Shown piece by piece: positions 43,477-51,869 of a DNA stretch of 64,000 bases (positions are counted from its first letter, which is position 1; each line of letters starts with the position of its first letter). Origin of the DNA: Streptomyces sp. CB01201 (lineage in GTDB: Bacteria > Actinomycetota > Actinomycetes > Streptomycetales > Streptomycetaceae); the NCBI RefSeq assembly GCF_002803085.1, contig NZ_NNBJ01000001.1, positions 575,040-639,039 on the forward strand, read 5' to 3'. Both the position numbers and the translations under genes were made by a program. The notes under the pieces are model-generated. The model saw nothing but the letters and a program-made list of their open reading frames with translations. It was not told the DNA's origin and did no database searches.

Positions 43477-43506
43477 ATGACCGTCGGTCAAGATCGTTGC
43501 TAGGGT
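43477..43506 (+). promoter_or_regulatory. Candidate promoter with overlapping palindromic operator
   Basis: ATGACC (43477-43482), an 18-nt spacer and TAGGGT (43501-43506) resemble a sigma-HrdB promoter. The perfect palindrome TGACCG-T-CGGTCA (43478-43490) covers the -35 element. Transcription would begin near 43513, about 17 nt before the peptide gene. Confidence 0.5.
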
Positions 43507-43529
43507 CGCATCCAGCGGCTCGGGGGCAC

Positions 43530-43667
43530 ATGACTGACGTGAATGGCATTGCCTGCTCGGCCCGGGTGAACAGCCTCGACGAATGGGATATATCGTCGAG
43601 TGGGTGCGGCGTTCCAACGATCTTGGACTATTGCGTACCGGCACAATGGAAAGGCATGGTCGCATGA
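43530..43667 (+). CDS. 45-residue peptide, possible RiPP precursor or carrier peptide
   Basis: A short gene encoding 45 residues: MTDVNGIACSARVNSL, then DEWDISSSGCGVPTI, then LDYCVPAQWKGMVA. It contains Cys9, Cys26 and Cys35 and a Ser-Ser-Ser-Gly-Cys-Gly cluster, with an acidic LDEWDI segment before it, like a leader followed by a core. GGGGG lies 4 nt before the ATG. Its TGA overlaps the ATG of the nucleotidyltransferase (ATGA), a coupling used by most neighbours here. A PqqD-like protein is encoded two genes later. Third-position GC is only about 60 percent, which weakens the case or points to transfer. I do not recognise the peptide; precursor or scaffold function is inference. Confidence 0.5.
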   Translation: MTDVNGIACSARVNSLDEWDISSSGCGVPTILDYCVPAQWKGMVA

Positions 43668-44446
43668 CCTACGATGTAAGTGGTGTAATCGGCGAACTGA
43701 AGAGCCGTAATTTGCTGCCCAGTGAATACGAGACAGTATTCGCAAGCGGTTCTCTAATTCGTGGATGGGGAAACCCGACCAGCGATCTCGATGTGCATGT
43801 CGTCACCAAAGATGTATGGAACAGCAGTATCGGCGAGACCAACCATGTGGCACTTGAACCCAACACGCTCCAGTACGAGGGCACGTTCGTGGACGGGCGC
43901 CGCTGGGACGTCGAGTACTGGACGGCTTCGCAGCTCGACCAGGTGCTCGCCAAGATCACTCCCGAGCAGTTCGCCGACGAGCAGGGAACCTGGCGCACCC
44001 TCAGCTATCACGAGACAGCCCTGCTCGAACGCCTCCCCTACGCGGCCGCCGCCGACGACGGACAGTGGCTCAAACGCACCCGCGCCACCCTCGCCTCCTC
44101 GGCGCACCGCTCGGTACTGATCGTCAACTCGCTCAAGCAGGCGGACAGTTACACCGAGGATGTCGCAGGTCAGATCGCGCGAGGAGATCTGCACAGCGCC
44201 GTCATCGCGGCCCGGACCGCCTTCAGCCACGCCGTGGACGCGCTCCAGGCGAGCCTCGGCCAGTTCGGCAGCCTGTGGCCCAAGTGGCGGGCCCGCCGGA
44301 TGCAGATCCTCGATCCCGAACTGCTCCCGTTCGACGCGTACTGGGCGATCGAGACCATGCGGTCCTTCGACCCGGACAACCCGCAGAAGTGGATCGAGGA
44401 GACCATCGCCGTCTGCCAGCGCATCTCGATGGAGGTGACCGTCTGA
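43664..44446 (+). CDS. Nucleotidyltransferase-fold protein
   Basis: 260 residues. GSLIRGWGNPTSDLDVHVV (about residues 27-45) is the pol-beta-type nucleotidyltransferase motif, G-S followed by D-x-D, as in MNT/kanamycin nucleotidyltransferases. A further helical domain of about 120 residues with TLASSAHRSVLIVNSLKQA follows. It would transfer a nucleotide to a hydroxyl, amine or peptide; substrate unknown. ATG at 43664 is chosen for GGAAAGG upstream and the overlap with the peptide stop; longer forms from 43583 or 43646 are possible. The first 65 codons use many AT-ending codons (CTA, ATT, GTA, AGT) unlike the rest of the gene. Confidence 0.78.
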   Translation: MTYDVSGVIGELKSRNLLPSEYETVFASGSLIRGWGNPTSDLDVHVVTKDVWNSSIGETNHVALEPNTLQYEGTFVDGRRWDVEYWTASQLDQVLAKITPEQFADEQGTWRTLSYHETALLERLPYAAAADDGQWLKRTRATLASSAHRSVLIVNSLKQADSYTEDVAGQIARGDLHSAVIAARTAFSHAVDALQASLGQFGSLWPKWRARRMQILDPELLPFDAYWAIETMRSFDPDNPQKWIEETIAVCQRISMEVTV

Positions 44447-44760
44447 TGAGTGGCGACCGCACCGCCCCCGTGGGGCCGGCCACCGTGGCCGCCCTGCCGC
44501 TGAATGTGAAGATCAGGAATCATCGCGGTAAGACGATTGTCGGCGGATATCAGCACTTCTACGAGCTCACCGAATCGGCCGCCTTCATTTGGCGCCAGAT
44601 AGACGGCGTCCGTACGGTGAGCGATATTGCGCGGCTGATCGCCGAGGAATACGACATCGATCAGGCGACCGTCGTCGGCGACGTCGTGGAACTGTTCACC
44701 GAGCTGGCCGAGCACGATGTCATCAAGATAAGTGAGAAGAGTCCTGGCTCTGAGGTGTGA
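44446..44760 (+). CDS. PqqD-like RiPP recognition element protein
   Basis: 104 residues. After a disordered N-terminus, the sequence YELTESAAFIWRQIDGVRTV and the following ARLIAEEYDIDQATVVGDVV match the PqqD family winged helix-turn-helix. These proteins bind the leader of a precursor peptide and present it to modifying enzymes; fused versions occur in many RiPP enzymes. The ATG overlaps the nucleotidyltransferase stop (TGATG), so peptide, nucleotidyltransferase and this protein are translated together. That arrangement is the main reason to read the 45-residue peptide as its ligand. No radical SAM or LanB-type enzyme is in the window. Confidence 0.8.
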   Translation: MSGDRTAPVGPATVAALPLNVKIRNHRGKTIVGGYQHFYELTESAAFIWRQIDGVRTVSDIARLIAEEYDIDQATVVGDVVELFTELAEHDVIKISEKSPGSEV

Positions 44761-44824
44761 AGAGAAGTCGCGGGGGTGTCTCTCTTTTCCGCCTGAGTGG
44801 GTCCCTCACCCCAGGGGGTATGGA

Positions 44825-46810
44825 ATGCTGGACGATCTCCAGTTCGGTGTCTTCGGTCCGTTGACGGTACGGCGCAATGGGCACGTCACAGAAATTCCCC
44901 AGGCCAAGCACAGAATTGTCCTGGCGGCTCTGCTGCTCCGCGCCAATCGTGCGGTGACGCAGGAGGAACTCATACAGCACCTGTGGGGCGACGAGCCCCC
45001 GCTGACCGCGCGCAAGACCCTCCAGGGATACATCGCCCGGCTCCGCAAGGTCCTCGGTCCCGACGCCGTGGTCAGCCGCTCCTCCGGCTACGCGATCGAC
45101 GTGGACAGCGACCGCCTGGACCTCGGCCGATTCGAACGGCTCCTGGCCCAGGCCCACGGGGCCGGCGACGCGGGGGAGCGGGCCCGGCTCTTTCGTGCCG
45201 CGCTCGACGAGACCGGCGGCATCCCGCTCGTCGACATCCCCTCGGAAAATCTCCAACAGGGCGACGGCGCTGCTCTGTTGGAACGCTGGCTGAACGCGAC
45301 CGAACACTGGGCCGACGCGGAAATGGCGGTCGGCCGGCACGCGGAGGTACTGCCGAGGCTCAAAGCGCTCGTCTCCGAACACCCTTTCCGGGAGAGCGCT
45401 TTGAGCCGTCTGATGAAAGCGCTCTACGGGGCCGGCCGGCAGGCGGACGCATTGGCGACGTACCAGGAAGCCCGCCAACTGCTCGACCGGGAACTGGGAG
45501 TGGACCCCGGCGAAGAACTGCGCGGCGCCCACCAGCACATACTGGGCGGCCTGCAAGGAGGGCAGCAACGGCCGGAACGGGACGTTTCCGAACCGGCCCG
45601 CACCGGGCCCGCCCACAGCGCGCCACTGTTCTCCCTGCCGCCCAGCCTCGCCGAGTTCGCCCGGCCCCGGCTGGAGGCGGACATCGTGCGAAGGCTGCTC
45701 CAGGATCCGGCCCCGGCCCCGGCTTCGGGGCCGCGGCCCCAGCCCGCCGGGCCGCACCCCAAGACGCTGACGCTGCACGGCGGCGCGGGCGTCGGCAAGA
45801 CCACGATGGCCGTCCGGGTCGCACACGCCGTCAGCGAGCACTTCCCCGACGGCCGGCTGTACGTGGAACTCGAAGGCGACGCGGGCCCGCGCGCGGCCGG
45901 CGACGTCCTGCGCGAACTGGTCTGCGCGCTGGGTGTGCAGCCCGCCGCCGTCCCCGAGGAGCCCGCGTCCCTGCTGGCCCTGTACCGGGGCCTGCTCGCG
46001 CACCGGCGCATCCTGATCGTCCTCGACGGGGCGGCGAACGAGGCGCAGGTGCGGCCGCTGCTCCCCTCCTCCGACACCTGCGCCGCCCTGGTGACCAGCG
46101 TCGCGATGCTGCCCACGCTCGGTGGCACCGAGCACGTCCGGCTCGGACTGCTCAACCCCGCCGAGGCGGCCGACATCCTGGGGCGCATGATCGGGCCCGA
46201 GCGGGTCCGCGCCGAACCGGAGGCCGCCCGGGAGCTGATCGAGCGGTGCGGGGCGCTGCCCCTGGCCGTACGGATCGTCGGCGCGCGGCTGCTGGAACGG
46301 CCGCACTGGCAACTGGCCCAGATGTCGGAGCGGTTGCGCCTGGAGGCCAGGCGGCTCGACGAGCTGACCGTGGGCGAGCTCAGTGTGCGCGACAGCCTCG
46401 CCCTGAGCTACCGCGGCGTCGGCGGGCCCGAGCGCAGGGCGTTCCGGCTGCTCAGCCTCCTGGAGATGCCCTCGTTCCCCGTGCGGGTCGCGGCCGCCGC
46501 GCTCGGCCTCCCGGCCGACCGGACGGAGGAGTGCCTGGAGTGGCTGACGGCCCGGCACCTCCTGGAGGCGGACTTCGTCGCGGGCAGCGGCGTCCGGTAC
46601 TCCTTCCACCCGCTCGTGCGGCTCTACGCCCGCGAGCGCACCTTCGACGAGGACTCCGTGCACAGTCGGCACGAAACCGTACGCAACGCCCTGCGCGCCT
46701 GGTACGACAGCCCCGCCCGGCCACCGGCCCCGGCACGGACGACCCCACCGGGCCTGGGGCCCACCCTCCTGGGCAACCCCGCGCCACCCGTGGCGCTCAG
46801 CACCGTCTGA
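44825..46810 (+). CDS. SARP-family activator with NB-ARC ATPase domain
   Basis: 661 residues. The N-terminal OmpR-like DNA-binding domain (LQFGVFGPLTVRRNG to VLGPDAVVSRSSGYAI, residues 1-95) is followed by a bacterial transcriptional activation domain (to about 245). A Pro/Ala linker leads to an NB-ARC domain with Walker A HGGAGVGKTT near 319 and Walker B ILIVLDGA. The C-terminal TPR domain of AfsR (about 990 residues) is absent. SARPs activate antibiotic clusters by binding heptameric direct repeats. ATG at 44825 follows AGGGGGT. It stands between the peptide operon and the hydrazine cassette and is the likely cluster activator. Confidence 0.92.
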   Translation: MLDDLQFGVFGPLTVRRNGHVTEIPQAKHRIVLAALLLRANRAVTQEELIQHLWGDEPPLTARKTLQGYIARLRKVLGPDAVVSRSSGYAIDVDSDRLDLGRFERLLAQAHGAGDAGERARLFRAALDETGGIPLVDIPSENLQQGDGAALLERWLNATEHWADAEMAVGRHAEVLPRLKALVSEHPFRESALSRLMKALYGAGRQADALATYQEARQLLDRELGVDPGEELRGAHQHILGGLQGGQQRPERDVSEPARTGPAHSAPLFSLPPSLAEFARPRLEADIVRRLLQDPAPAPASGPRPQPAGPHPKTLTLHGGAGVGKTTMAVRVAHAVSEHFPDGRLYVELEGDAGPRAAGDVLRELVCALGVQPAAVPEEPASLLALYRGLLAHRRILIVLDGAANEAQVRPLLPSSDTCAALVTSVAMLPTLGGTEHVRLGLLNPAEAADILGRMIGPERVRAEPEAARELIERCGALPLAVRIVGARLLERPHWQLAQMSERLRLEARRLDELTVGELSVRDSLALSYRGVGGPERRAFRLLSLLEMPSFPVRVAAAALGLPADRTEECLEWLTARHLLEADFVAGSGVRYSFHPLVRLYARERTFDEDSVHSRHETVRNALRAWYDSPARPPAPARTTPPGLGPTLLGNPAPPVALSTV

Positions 46811-46854
46811 CCCGGACCGCCCCGGGCAGACCGGCACAGCCGTACCCCGCATCC

Positions 46855-46872
46855 CCGCCGAAGCCTCGGCGG
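46855..46872 (+). terminator. Possible hairpin after the SARP gene
   Basis: CCGCCGA (46855-46861) pairs with TCGGCGG (46866-46872) across an AGCC loop in the 148-nt gap before the lyase gene. It may attenuate read-through; the stem is short. Confidence 0.35.
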
Positions 46873-46958
46873 CCCCGGCCGCGACGCCGGGCCGCCCGAC
46901 GACGCCCACGCGGGCCGACCCGGCCCCCGACGGCCCCACAGAACCAAGGAGAGCGGCG

Positions 46959-48266
46959 TTGATCGAACGCTATTCCCGGCCGGAGATGGCCGAACTCTGG
47001 ACCGACGAGACGAAGTACGCCACCTGGGTCCGGGTGGAAGTGCTGGCGACCGCCGCGCAGGTGGAGCTCGGCGTGGTGCCCGCGGACGCCTTCGAGGTCA
47101 TCCGGCGCGCCCCCGTCCCGACGGTCGAGCGGATCAGGGAGTGCGAGAGCACGCGCGACCACGAGATCCTCGCCTTCCTCGCCGCGTACACCGAGAACAT
47201 GCCCTCCGACGCCGCCCGTTGGGTTCACCACGGGATGACCAGCTACGACCTCGTCGACACCTCGCTCGGACACATCCTGGCGCGCGCCGGCGACCTGGTG
47301 TTGAACGCGGCGCATACGCTCGCCCAACTCCTCGTCGAGCGCGCCCTGGAGCACTGGGACACCCCGTGCATCGCCCGCACCCACGGCATCCACGCGGAGC
47401 CGACCACCTTCGGGCAGAAGCTGGCCGTCCACGCCCACGCGCTGCACCGCTGCCTGACCCAGCTCACCGCCGCCCGGGCCGCGGTCGCGGTGGGCACGCT
47501 CTCCGGGCCGGTGGGCACCTACGCGCATATCTCCCCGCAGGTGGAGGAGCGCGTCTGCGCCGAACTCGGCCTGGGCTTCGAGCCCGTCCCCACCCAGGTG
47601 GTCGCCCGCGACCGGCACGCCCAGCTGCTCTCCGCGCTCGCGGTGACGGGCGCCGTCGTCGAGCAGTTCGCCCTGGAGATGCGGATGCTGCAACGCACCG
47701 AGGTGGGGGAGGTCGACGAGCCCCGCACCAGCGCCTACCAGGGCTCCAGCGCGATGCCCCACAAGCGCAACCCGACGACGAGCGAGCGGCTGTGCGGCCT
47801 CGCCCGGATCCTGCGGGCCAACGCGGGAGCGGCGTACGAGAACATCGCGCTCTGGCACGAACGCGATCTCGCCCACTCCTCGGTCGAGCGGGTCATCCTG
47901 CCCGACAGCCTGACCGTCGCGCACTACCAACTCACCTCCGCAGCCGACCTGTTGAGGGGGCTGCGGGTCTTCCCCGACCGCATGGCGCGCAACATCGGCA
48001 CCACCCTCGGACTCGTCTACAGCTCCGAGATCTATCTCGACCTGGTCTCCGAGGGGGCGGACCGCGAAGAGGCCTACCGGCTGGTGCAGTCGGCCGCCAC
48101 CGAGGCCTGGTCGGCCGGCACCGGCCTCGCCGAGAGCCTCGCGAGCCGTGGCGTCACGGTCCGGGAGGGACAGCTCGACCCCCAGCGGTTCCTCGGCAAC
48201 CGCGCCCATCTGAAGTCCCGCCTCGAAGCACTGAGCAAGGAGTTGCAGCAGCATGTGGACATGTGA
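46959..48266 (+). CDS. Adenylosuccinate lyase-like protein (FzmR/KinM type)
   Basis: 435 residues, full-length match to PurB: MIERYSRPEMAELWTDETKY at the start, HHGMTSYDLVDTSL, RTHGIHAEPTTFGQK and the superfamily signature SSAMPHKRNP. Enzymes of this fold eliminate fumarate from succinyl-amines. In the fosfazinomycin and kinamycin pathways a PurB-like member is thought to release hydrazine from hydrazinosuccinate. The adjacent GNAT, unknown protein, amidase and GS-like genes make that role much more likely than purine synthesis. TTG start with AAGGAGAG upstream. It begins the N-N cassette. Confidence 0.88.
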   Translation: MIERYSRPEMAELWTDETKYATWVRVEVLATAAQVELGVVPADAFEVIRRAPVPTVERIRECESTRDHEILAFLAAYTENMPSDAARWVHHGMTSYDLVDTSLGHILARAGDLVLNAAHTLAQLLVERALEHWDTPCIARTHGIHAEPTTFGQKLAVHAHALHRCLTQLTAARAAVAVGTLSGPVGTYAHISPQVEERVCAELGLGFEPVPTQVVARDRHAQLLSALAVTGAVVEQFALEMRMLQRTEVGEVDEPRTSAYQGSSAMPHKRNPTTSERLCGLARILRANAGAAYENIALWHERDLAHSSVERVILPDSLTVAHYQLTSAADLLRGLRVFPDRMARNIGTTLGLVYSSEIYLDLVSEGADREEAYRLVQSAATEAWSAGTGLAESLASRGVTVREGQLDPQRFLGNRAHLKSRLEALSKELQQHVDM

Positions 48267-48657
48267 GCAGGTCGTCGGCGCGAGCCTCGACGTCGAGGAA
48301 GTCCTCGCCCTGTACCGGGCCTCCACCCTCGCCGAACGCCGCCCGGTCGACGACGTCGAGCGGTTCACCAAGATGCTGGCCGGCGCCGACCTGGTGATCA
48401 CGGCCCGTCTCGACGGCCGGCTCATCGGTATCGCCCGCTCGCTGACCGACGGCGCCTATGCGACCTACCTCAGTGACATCGCTGTCGACGTCGCCCACCA
48501 ACGCCAGGGCGTGGGACGGGACTTGATCCGGGCCACCCAGGAGGCGGCGCCGCGCGCCAAGGTGGTGCTGCTCTCCGCCCCGGCCGCCGTCGACTACTAC
48601 CCGCACATCGGGTTCAAGCGCCACGAGTCGGCCTGGACCCTCGACGCGCTCGGCTGA
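48253..48657 (+). CDS. GNAT acetyltransferase (FzmQ-like)
   Basis: 134-residue GNAT. The acetyl-CoA loop is VAHQRQGVGRDLIRA (Q/RxxGxG/A), preceded by the beta-strand YLSDIAVDV and followed by YYPHIGFKRHESAW. In the fosfazinomycin/kinamycin route the corresponding enzyme acetylates hydrazine, giving acetylhydrazine as the protected synthon. The ATG at 48253 lies inside the end of the lyase gene (14-nt overlap) with AAGGAG upstream, so the two are translationally coupled. Confidence 0.88.
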   Translation: MWTCEQVVGASLDVEEVLALYRASTLAERRPVDDVERFTKMLAGADLVITARLDGRLIGIARSLTDGAYATYLSDIAVDVAHQRQGVGRDLIRATQEAAPRAKVVLLSAPAAVDYYPHIGFKRHESAWTLDALG

Positions 48658-48721
48658 GTCCGCCCGGGCTGCCCGTGCCGCGTGCCCCCACTGCCGCATC
48701 GAATCGACGTAGGTGACCACC

Positions 48722-50425
48722 ATGCTTCTCAAGACACCCGGGTTCGACGCCCTGGTCAAAGCGGCGGCGGAGCGGGCCCGCACCTGTGGGCTCGCGGCCG
48801 ACGCCATCCGGATCGCCACCACCCTGGATGGCAAGGTGCCCGAGCAGGTCGGCCGGGCGGCACTGGGACTCCGCGAGCGCCTCTACGTGGAACTCGCCGA
48901 GTCCCAGGCCGCAGGCTTCGACGCGGCGGCCGACTCCGGCGGGGACGTACTGCTCCTGACGGAGACCGGCAAACTCAAGGTCCGGCCGGAGGGCAGCCGC
49001 CCCGCCGAGCAGGATTACGCCCTCGGCGCGGTGAAGTGGTCCCAGCGGCCGGGCTCGCTCGACCGGGCCTGGAGCACGGCGGGCGAGGTGCAGCGCCTCC
49101 AGTTCGAGGAGATCGCCCGCTGGCTCGCGGCCCGGGGCGCCGAGGACGTCCGGGCCCGCATCGACGCGCTCGACCACGCGCTGGTGCACATGGCGCCGGT
49201 GCTGCTGTACGTGGGCGACGAGCAGGTCTACAGCAATCTCGGCCGGTTCGCCAACCTGCCGGGCCGCTCCCTTTCCCCCGGCGCGCCGGGCTCGCTGCTC
49301 ACCACGCTCAAGGAGACACCGGTCGAGCAGTGGCCCGCGGAGCATGCCGCCTTCGTGGTGTGTCTGCACGCCCTCATATCCTCCGGATCCCCGGTCAGGG
49401 CGGAGGAGTTCAACGGGATCCAGCTGACCCCGGACCAGCTGATCACCTTCCTGGAGGAGCGCATCGTCTCCTACGGCCAGGAGGTCCCCGATCTGCGCGC
49501 CCGCTCCACGGGGGACCGCCTGGACCGGCTGGCCGAGGTCTGCGCGCGGGGCCGTACGGAATTACTGCGTGCCGGAACCGTCTTCTACCGGACCATCAAC
49601 GGCGTGACCCTGCACAAGCGCGAACAGATCATGCGGGAACCGGTCACCGCGGCCGAACTCCCGCATCAGGTGCGGGAGTTGCTCGGTGAGTCCGCCGGGC
49701 GCCCGCTGCCGCCGGACGCCACCGCGGACGAGGTGCGGATCCTGGTGGAATCGGCGGTCGAGCGGCTGTCCCGCGCCACCGCGCCCACCGGGTTCAGCAG
49801 CGGATACGAGGCCCTCCTGCACCGGTTCTTCGCCACCGTGGCCGACGCCATGGGCTGCGACGTGGTGATGGGCCGTGGCCCCAAGTCCGTTGCCGCGCTG
49901 CACAGTCGGGTGCCCGCGGCCGACCGCGCCGCCCTGGCCACCCGGGACTTCTACTGCTGTGTGGCGCCCAGCACGTCCTTCGCGGGCCGCTTCGCCGACG
50001 ACGGGGACGGCCTCGCCCGCGTCCTGTCCGCCTACAGCGCGCGGATGCGGTACAACACCTGGCACTATCTGCCGCACAGCATGTCCTGGACGCAGGAGAT
50101 ACCGGGCCGGGACGACTGGTTCTTCGCCCCGATGATGCCCGACATCACCAACTGGTCGGACCAGCACCACACCGGCCACGTCGCCTTCGGCGTCCGACAC
50201 GCGCTGCGGATCCCGCTCGGCATCGTCCTGGAGGGCCGGTACCGCCCCGGCATCCACGACCTGCGGCTGATGCGGACCTCGGGCGCCGAGTACGAGCCGG
50301 CGGATCTGCGCGCCGCGATCGCCGTCGGCAACGTCCAGGCGATGTTCCATCAGGCCGCCGCCGAGCGGCAGTGGGAGATCCGCGACTTCGACAACGCCTG
50401 GTACCGGGACTTCCATGGAGCATGA
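48722..50425 (+). CDS. Unknown protein of the N-N cassette (FzmP-like by position)
   Basis: 567 residues; I recognise no named domain, signal peptide or membrane segment. The C-terminal part is rich in His and Trp (YNTWHYLPHSMSW, NWSDQHHTGHVAFGVRHALR) and may bind metal. The N-terminal half is helical and acidic. Position between the GNAT and amidase genes matches what I recall as fzmP, annotated hypothetical in the fosfazinomycin cluster and with a counterpart in kinamycin-type clusters. A role in forming or transferring the N-N unit is inference. ATG at 48722 follows AGGTGA; GTG at 48713 is the alternative. The next gene overlaps by 11 nt. Confidence 0.75.
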   Translation: MLLKTPGFDALVKAAAERARTCGLAADAIRIATTLDGKVPEQVGRAALGLRERLYVELAESQAAGFDAAADSGGDVLLLTETGKLKVRPEGSRPAEQDYALGAVKWSQRPGSLDRAWSTAGEVQRLQFEEIARWLAARGAEDVRARIDALDHALVHMAPVLLYVGDEQVYSNLGRFANLPGRSLSPGAPGSLLTTLKETPVEQWPAEHAAFVVCLHALISSGSPVRAEEFNGIQLTPDQLITFLEERIVSYGQEVPDLRARSTGDRLDRLAEVCARGRTELLRAGTVFYRTINGVTLHKREQIMREPVTAAELPHQVRELLGESAGRPLPPDATADEVRILVESAVERLSRATAPTGFSSGYEALLHRFFATVADAMGCDVVMGRGPKSVAALHSRVPAADRAALATRDFYCCVAPSTSFAGRFADDGDGLARVLSAYSARMRYNTWHYLPHSMSWTQEIPGRDDWFFAPMMPDITNWSDQHHTGHVAFGVRHALRIPLGIVLEGRYRPGIHDLRLMRTSGAEYEPADLRAAIAVGNVQAMFHQAAAERQWEIRDFDNAWYRDFHGA

Positions 50426-51869
50426 GACCGGACCCGAGAGCATCGACGAAATCCGCTCCCGCTACCGCGACGGCGGCCTGCTCCCGTCGCGGTACGTGGC
50501 CGACACGCTCGACCTCCTCGACCGCTGGGAGCCGCGCATCGGGGCCTTCCTGACCGTCGCCCGGGACCGCGCCCTGGCCGAGGCGGCGAGCGCCGACCGG
50601 CTGATCGAGACGCGGGGACGCGAGGCCTGGCGCGAGCGTCCGCTCCTCGGGATGCCCGTCTCGGTCAAGGACCTCACGGCCACCGAGGGCATCCGCACCA
50701 CCCGGGGCTCCCTGCTGCACCGCGCCACCGTCCCGGACCGGGACGCCCCGGCGGTGGCCCGGCTCCGGGCGGCCGGCGCCATCGTGATCGGCAAGACCAA
50801 CACCAGCGAGGGCGGCTGGAGCGCGGCCGGCGGCAACCGCCTCCAAGGCCCCACCCGCAACCCGTGGAACCCCGCGCTCACCTCGGGCGGCTCCAGCGCG
50901 GGCGCCGCCGCCTCGATCGCCGCGGGCATCGGTGTGGCGGCGACCGGAACCGACGGCGCGGGCTCCATCCGGATCCCGGCCGCGTTCTGCGGAGTCGTCG
51001 GGTTCAAGCCCACCCGCGGCCGCGTCCCGTACGTGCCGCACAGCCCGGACGGCCTGTCCCACCTGGGGCCGCTCACCCGGACCGTCGCCGACGCGGCGCT
51101 GGTCACGGAGGTGATGTCCGGGTACGACCCGCGCGACCCCCAGTCGTTCTCGGTGCCCGCGGGCTCGCCGGCCCGCGACCTGGACGCCTGTGCGGACCGG
51201 TTGCCGCCGCTGCGGATCGGCTGGATCGCCTCGCTCGGCGAACCGGCTCCGGCGCCCGAGCTGGTCCGGCGGGTGCGCCGGGCCGTTGTGGCCCTGGAAT
51301 CCCGGGGGCACCTGGTCGAGGAGATCGCGTCCCCCTTCGAGGACCCGTACCCCTGTCTGGAGACGATCCTGGCCGCCGGCGAAGCGGCCTCCCACGGAGA
51401 GGACCCGGGCCGGGTCGCGCACCTGCTCGACCCGGGCCGCCTCCGTGTGATCGAGTACGGACTGGGGCTCGGCGCGGCCGAGTTGGCGCGGGCGTACGAG
51501 CGGCGTGGCGTGCTGCGCACCCAGGCGCTCACGCTGATGGAGCGCTACGACCTGCTCGCCATGCCGACCGTGGCCGTGCCGCCCTTCGCCGCCGCACTCC
51601 ACGAACCGCCCGCACGCGTCGACAAGGGAGGTCTGTCCTGGCTGGCCTGGGCGCCCGAGGCCTATGTCTTCAACCTGACCGGCCAGCCGGCCGTGACCGT
51701 GCCGGCGGGCCTGAGCGACACCGGGCTGCCCCTCGGCCTCCAACTGGTGGGCGGCCTCGGAGAGGACCGCCGGGTACTCGCCGCCGCCCACCAACTCGAA
51801 CAGACGAACCCCTGGCACCACTGGTACGCCGAGCTCGCGAAGCGATGCCAGGAGGAGGAAGCACGATGA
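50415..51869 (+). CDS. Amidase-signature hydrolase (FzmO-like)
   Basis: 484-residue amidase-signature enzyme. The catalytic Lys is in MPVSVKDLTATEG, the cis-Ser in TSGGSSAGAAA and the nucleophile Ser in GTDGAGSIRIPAAFCG, all intact. In the fosfazinomycin/kinamycin pathways the equivalent amidase is thought to remove the acetyl group after acetylhydrazine is attached to glutamate, leaving glutamylhydrazine. ATG at 50415 overlaps the preceding gene, and the stop overlaps the next start (ATGA). A house-keeping GatA role is unlikely because no gatB or gatC is nearby. Confidence 0.88.
   Translation: MEHETGPESIDEIRSRYRDGGLLPSRYVADTLDLLDRWEPRIGAFLTVARDRALAEAASADRLIETRGREAWRERPLLGMPVSVKDLTATEGIRTTRGSLLHRATVPDRDAPAVARLRAAGAIVIGKTNTSEGGWSAAGGNRLQGPTRNPWNPALTSGGSSAGAAASIAAGIGVAATGTDGAGSIRIPAAFCGVVGFKPTRGRVPYVPHSPDGLSHLGPLTRTVADAALVTEVMSGYDPRDPQSFSVPAGSPARDLDACADRLPPLRIGWIASLGEPAPAPELVRRVRRAVVALESRGHLVEEIASPFEDPYPCLETILAAGEAASHGEDPGRVAHLLDPGRLRVIEYGLGLGAAELARAYERRGVLRTQALTLMERYDLLAMPTVAVPPFAAALHEPPARVDKGGLSWLAWAPEAYVFNLTGQPAVTVPAGLSDTGLPLGLQLVGGLGEDRRVLAAAHQLEQTNPWHHWYAELAKRCQEEEAR

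Larger units (their letters stand above)
43045..43529. other. Intergenic region upstream of the phosphonate/hydrazine cluster
   Basis: 485 nt with lower GC than its surroundings. It contains a 15-bp direct repeat, a palindrome and a candidate promoter (listed separately). Reading frames here have no conserved features and poor codon use, so no gene is called. Confidence 0.6.

Noticed and set aside
43060..43665. 201-codon minus-strand frame with a CxxC-like pair upstream of Tpx
   Set aside because: Codon use is not Streptomyces-like, nothing matches a family, and it runs through the promoter and repeats.
46959..48266. PurB-like gene as a house-keeping adenylosuccinate lyase
   Set aside because: It overlaps the GNAT gene and sits in the N-N cassette, which fits the FzmR/KinM role better.
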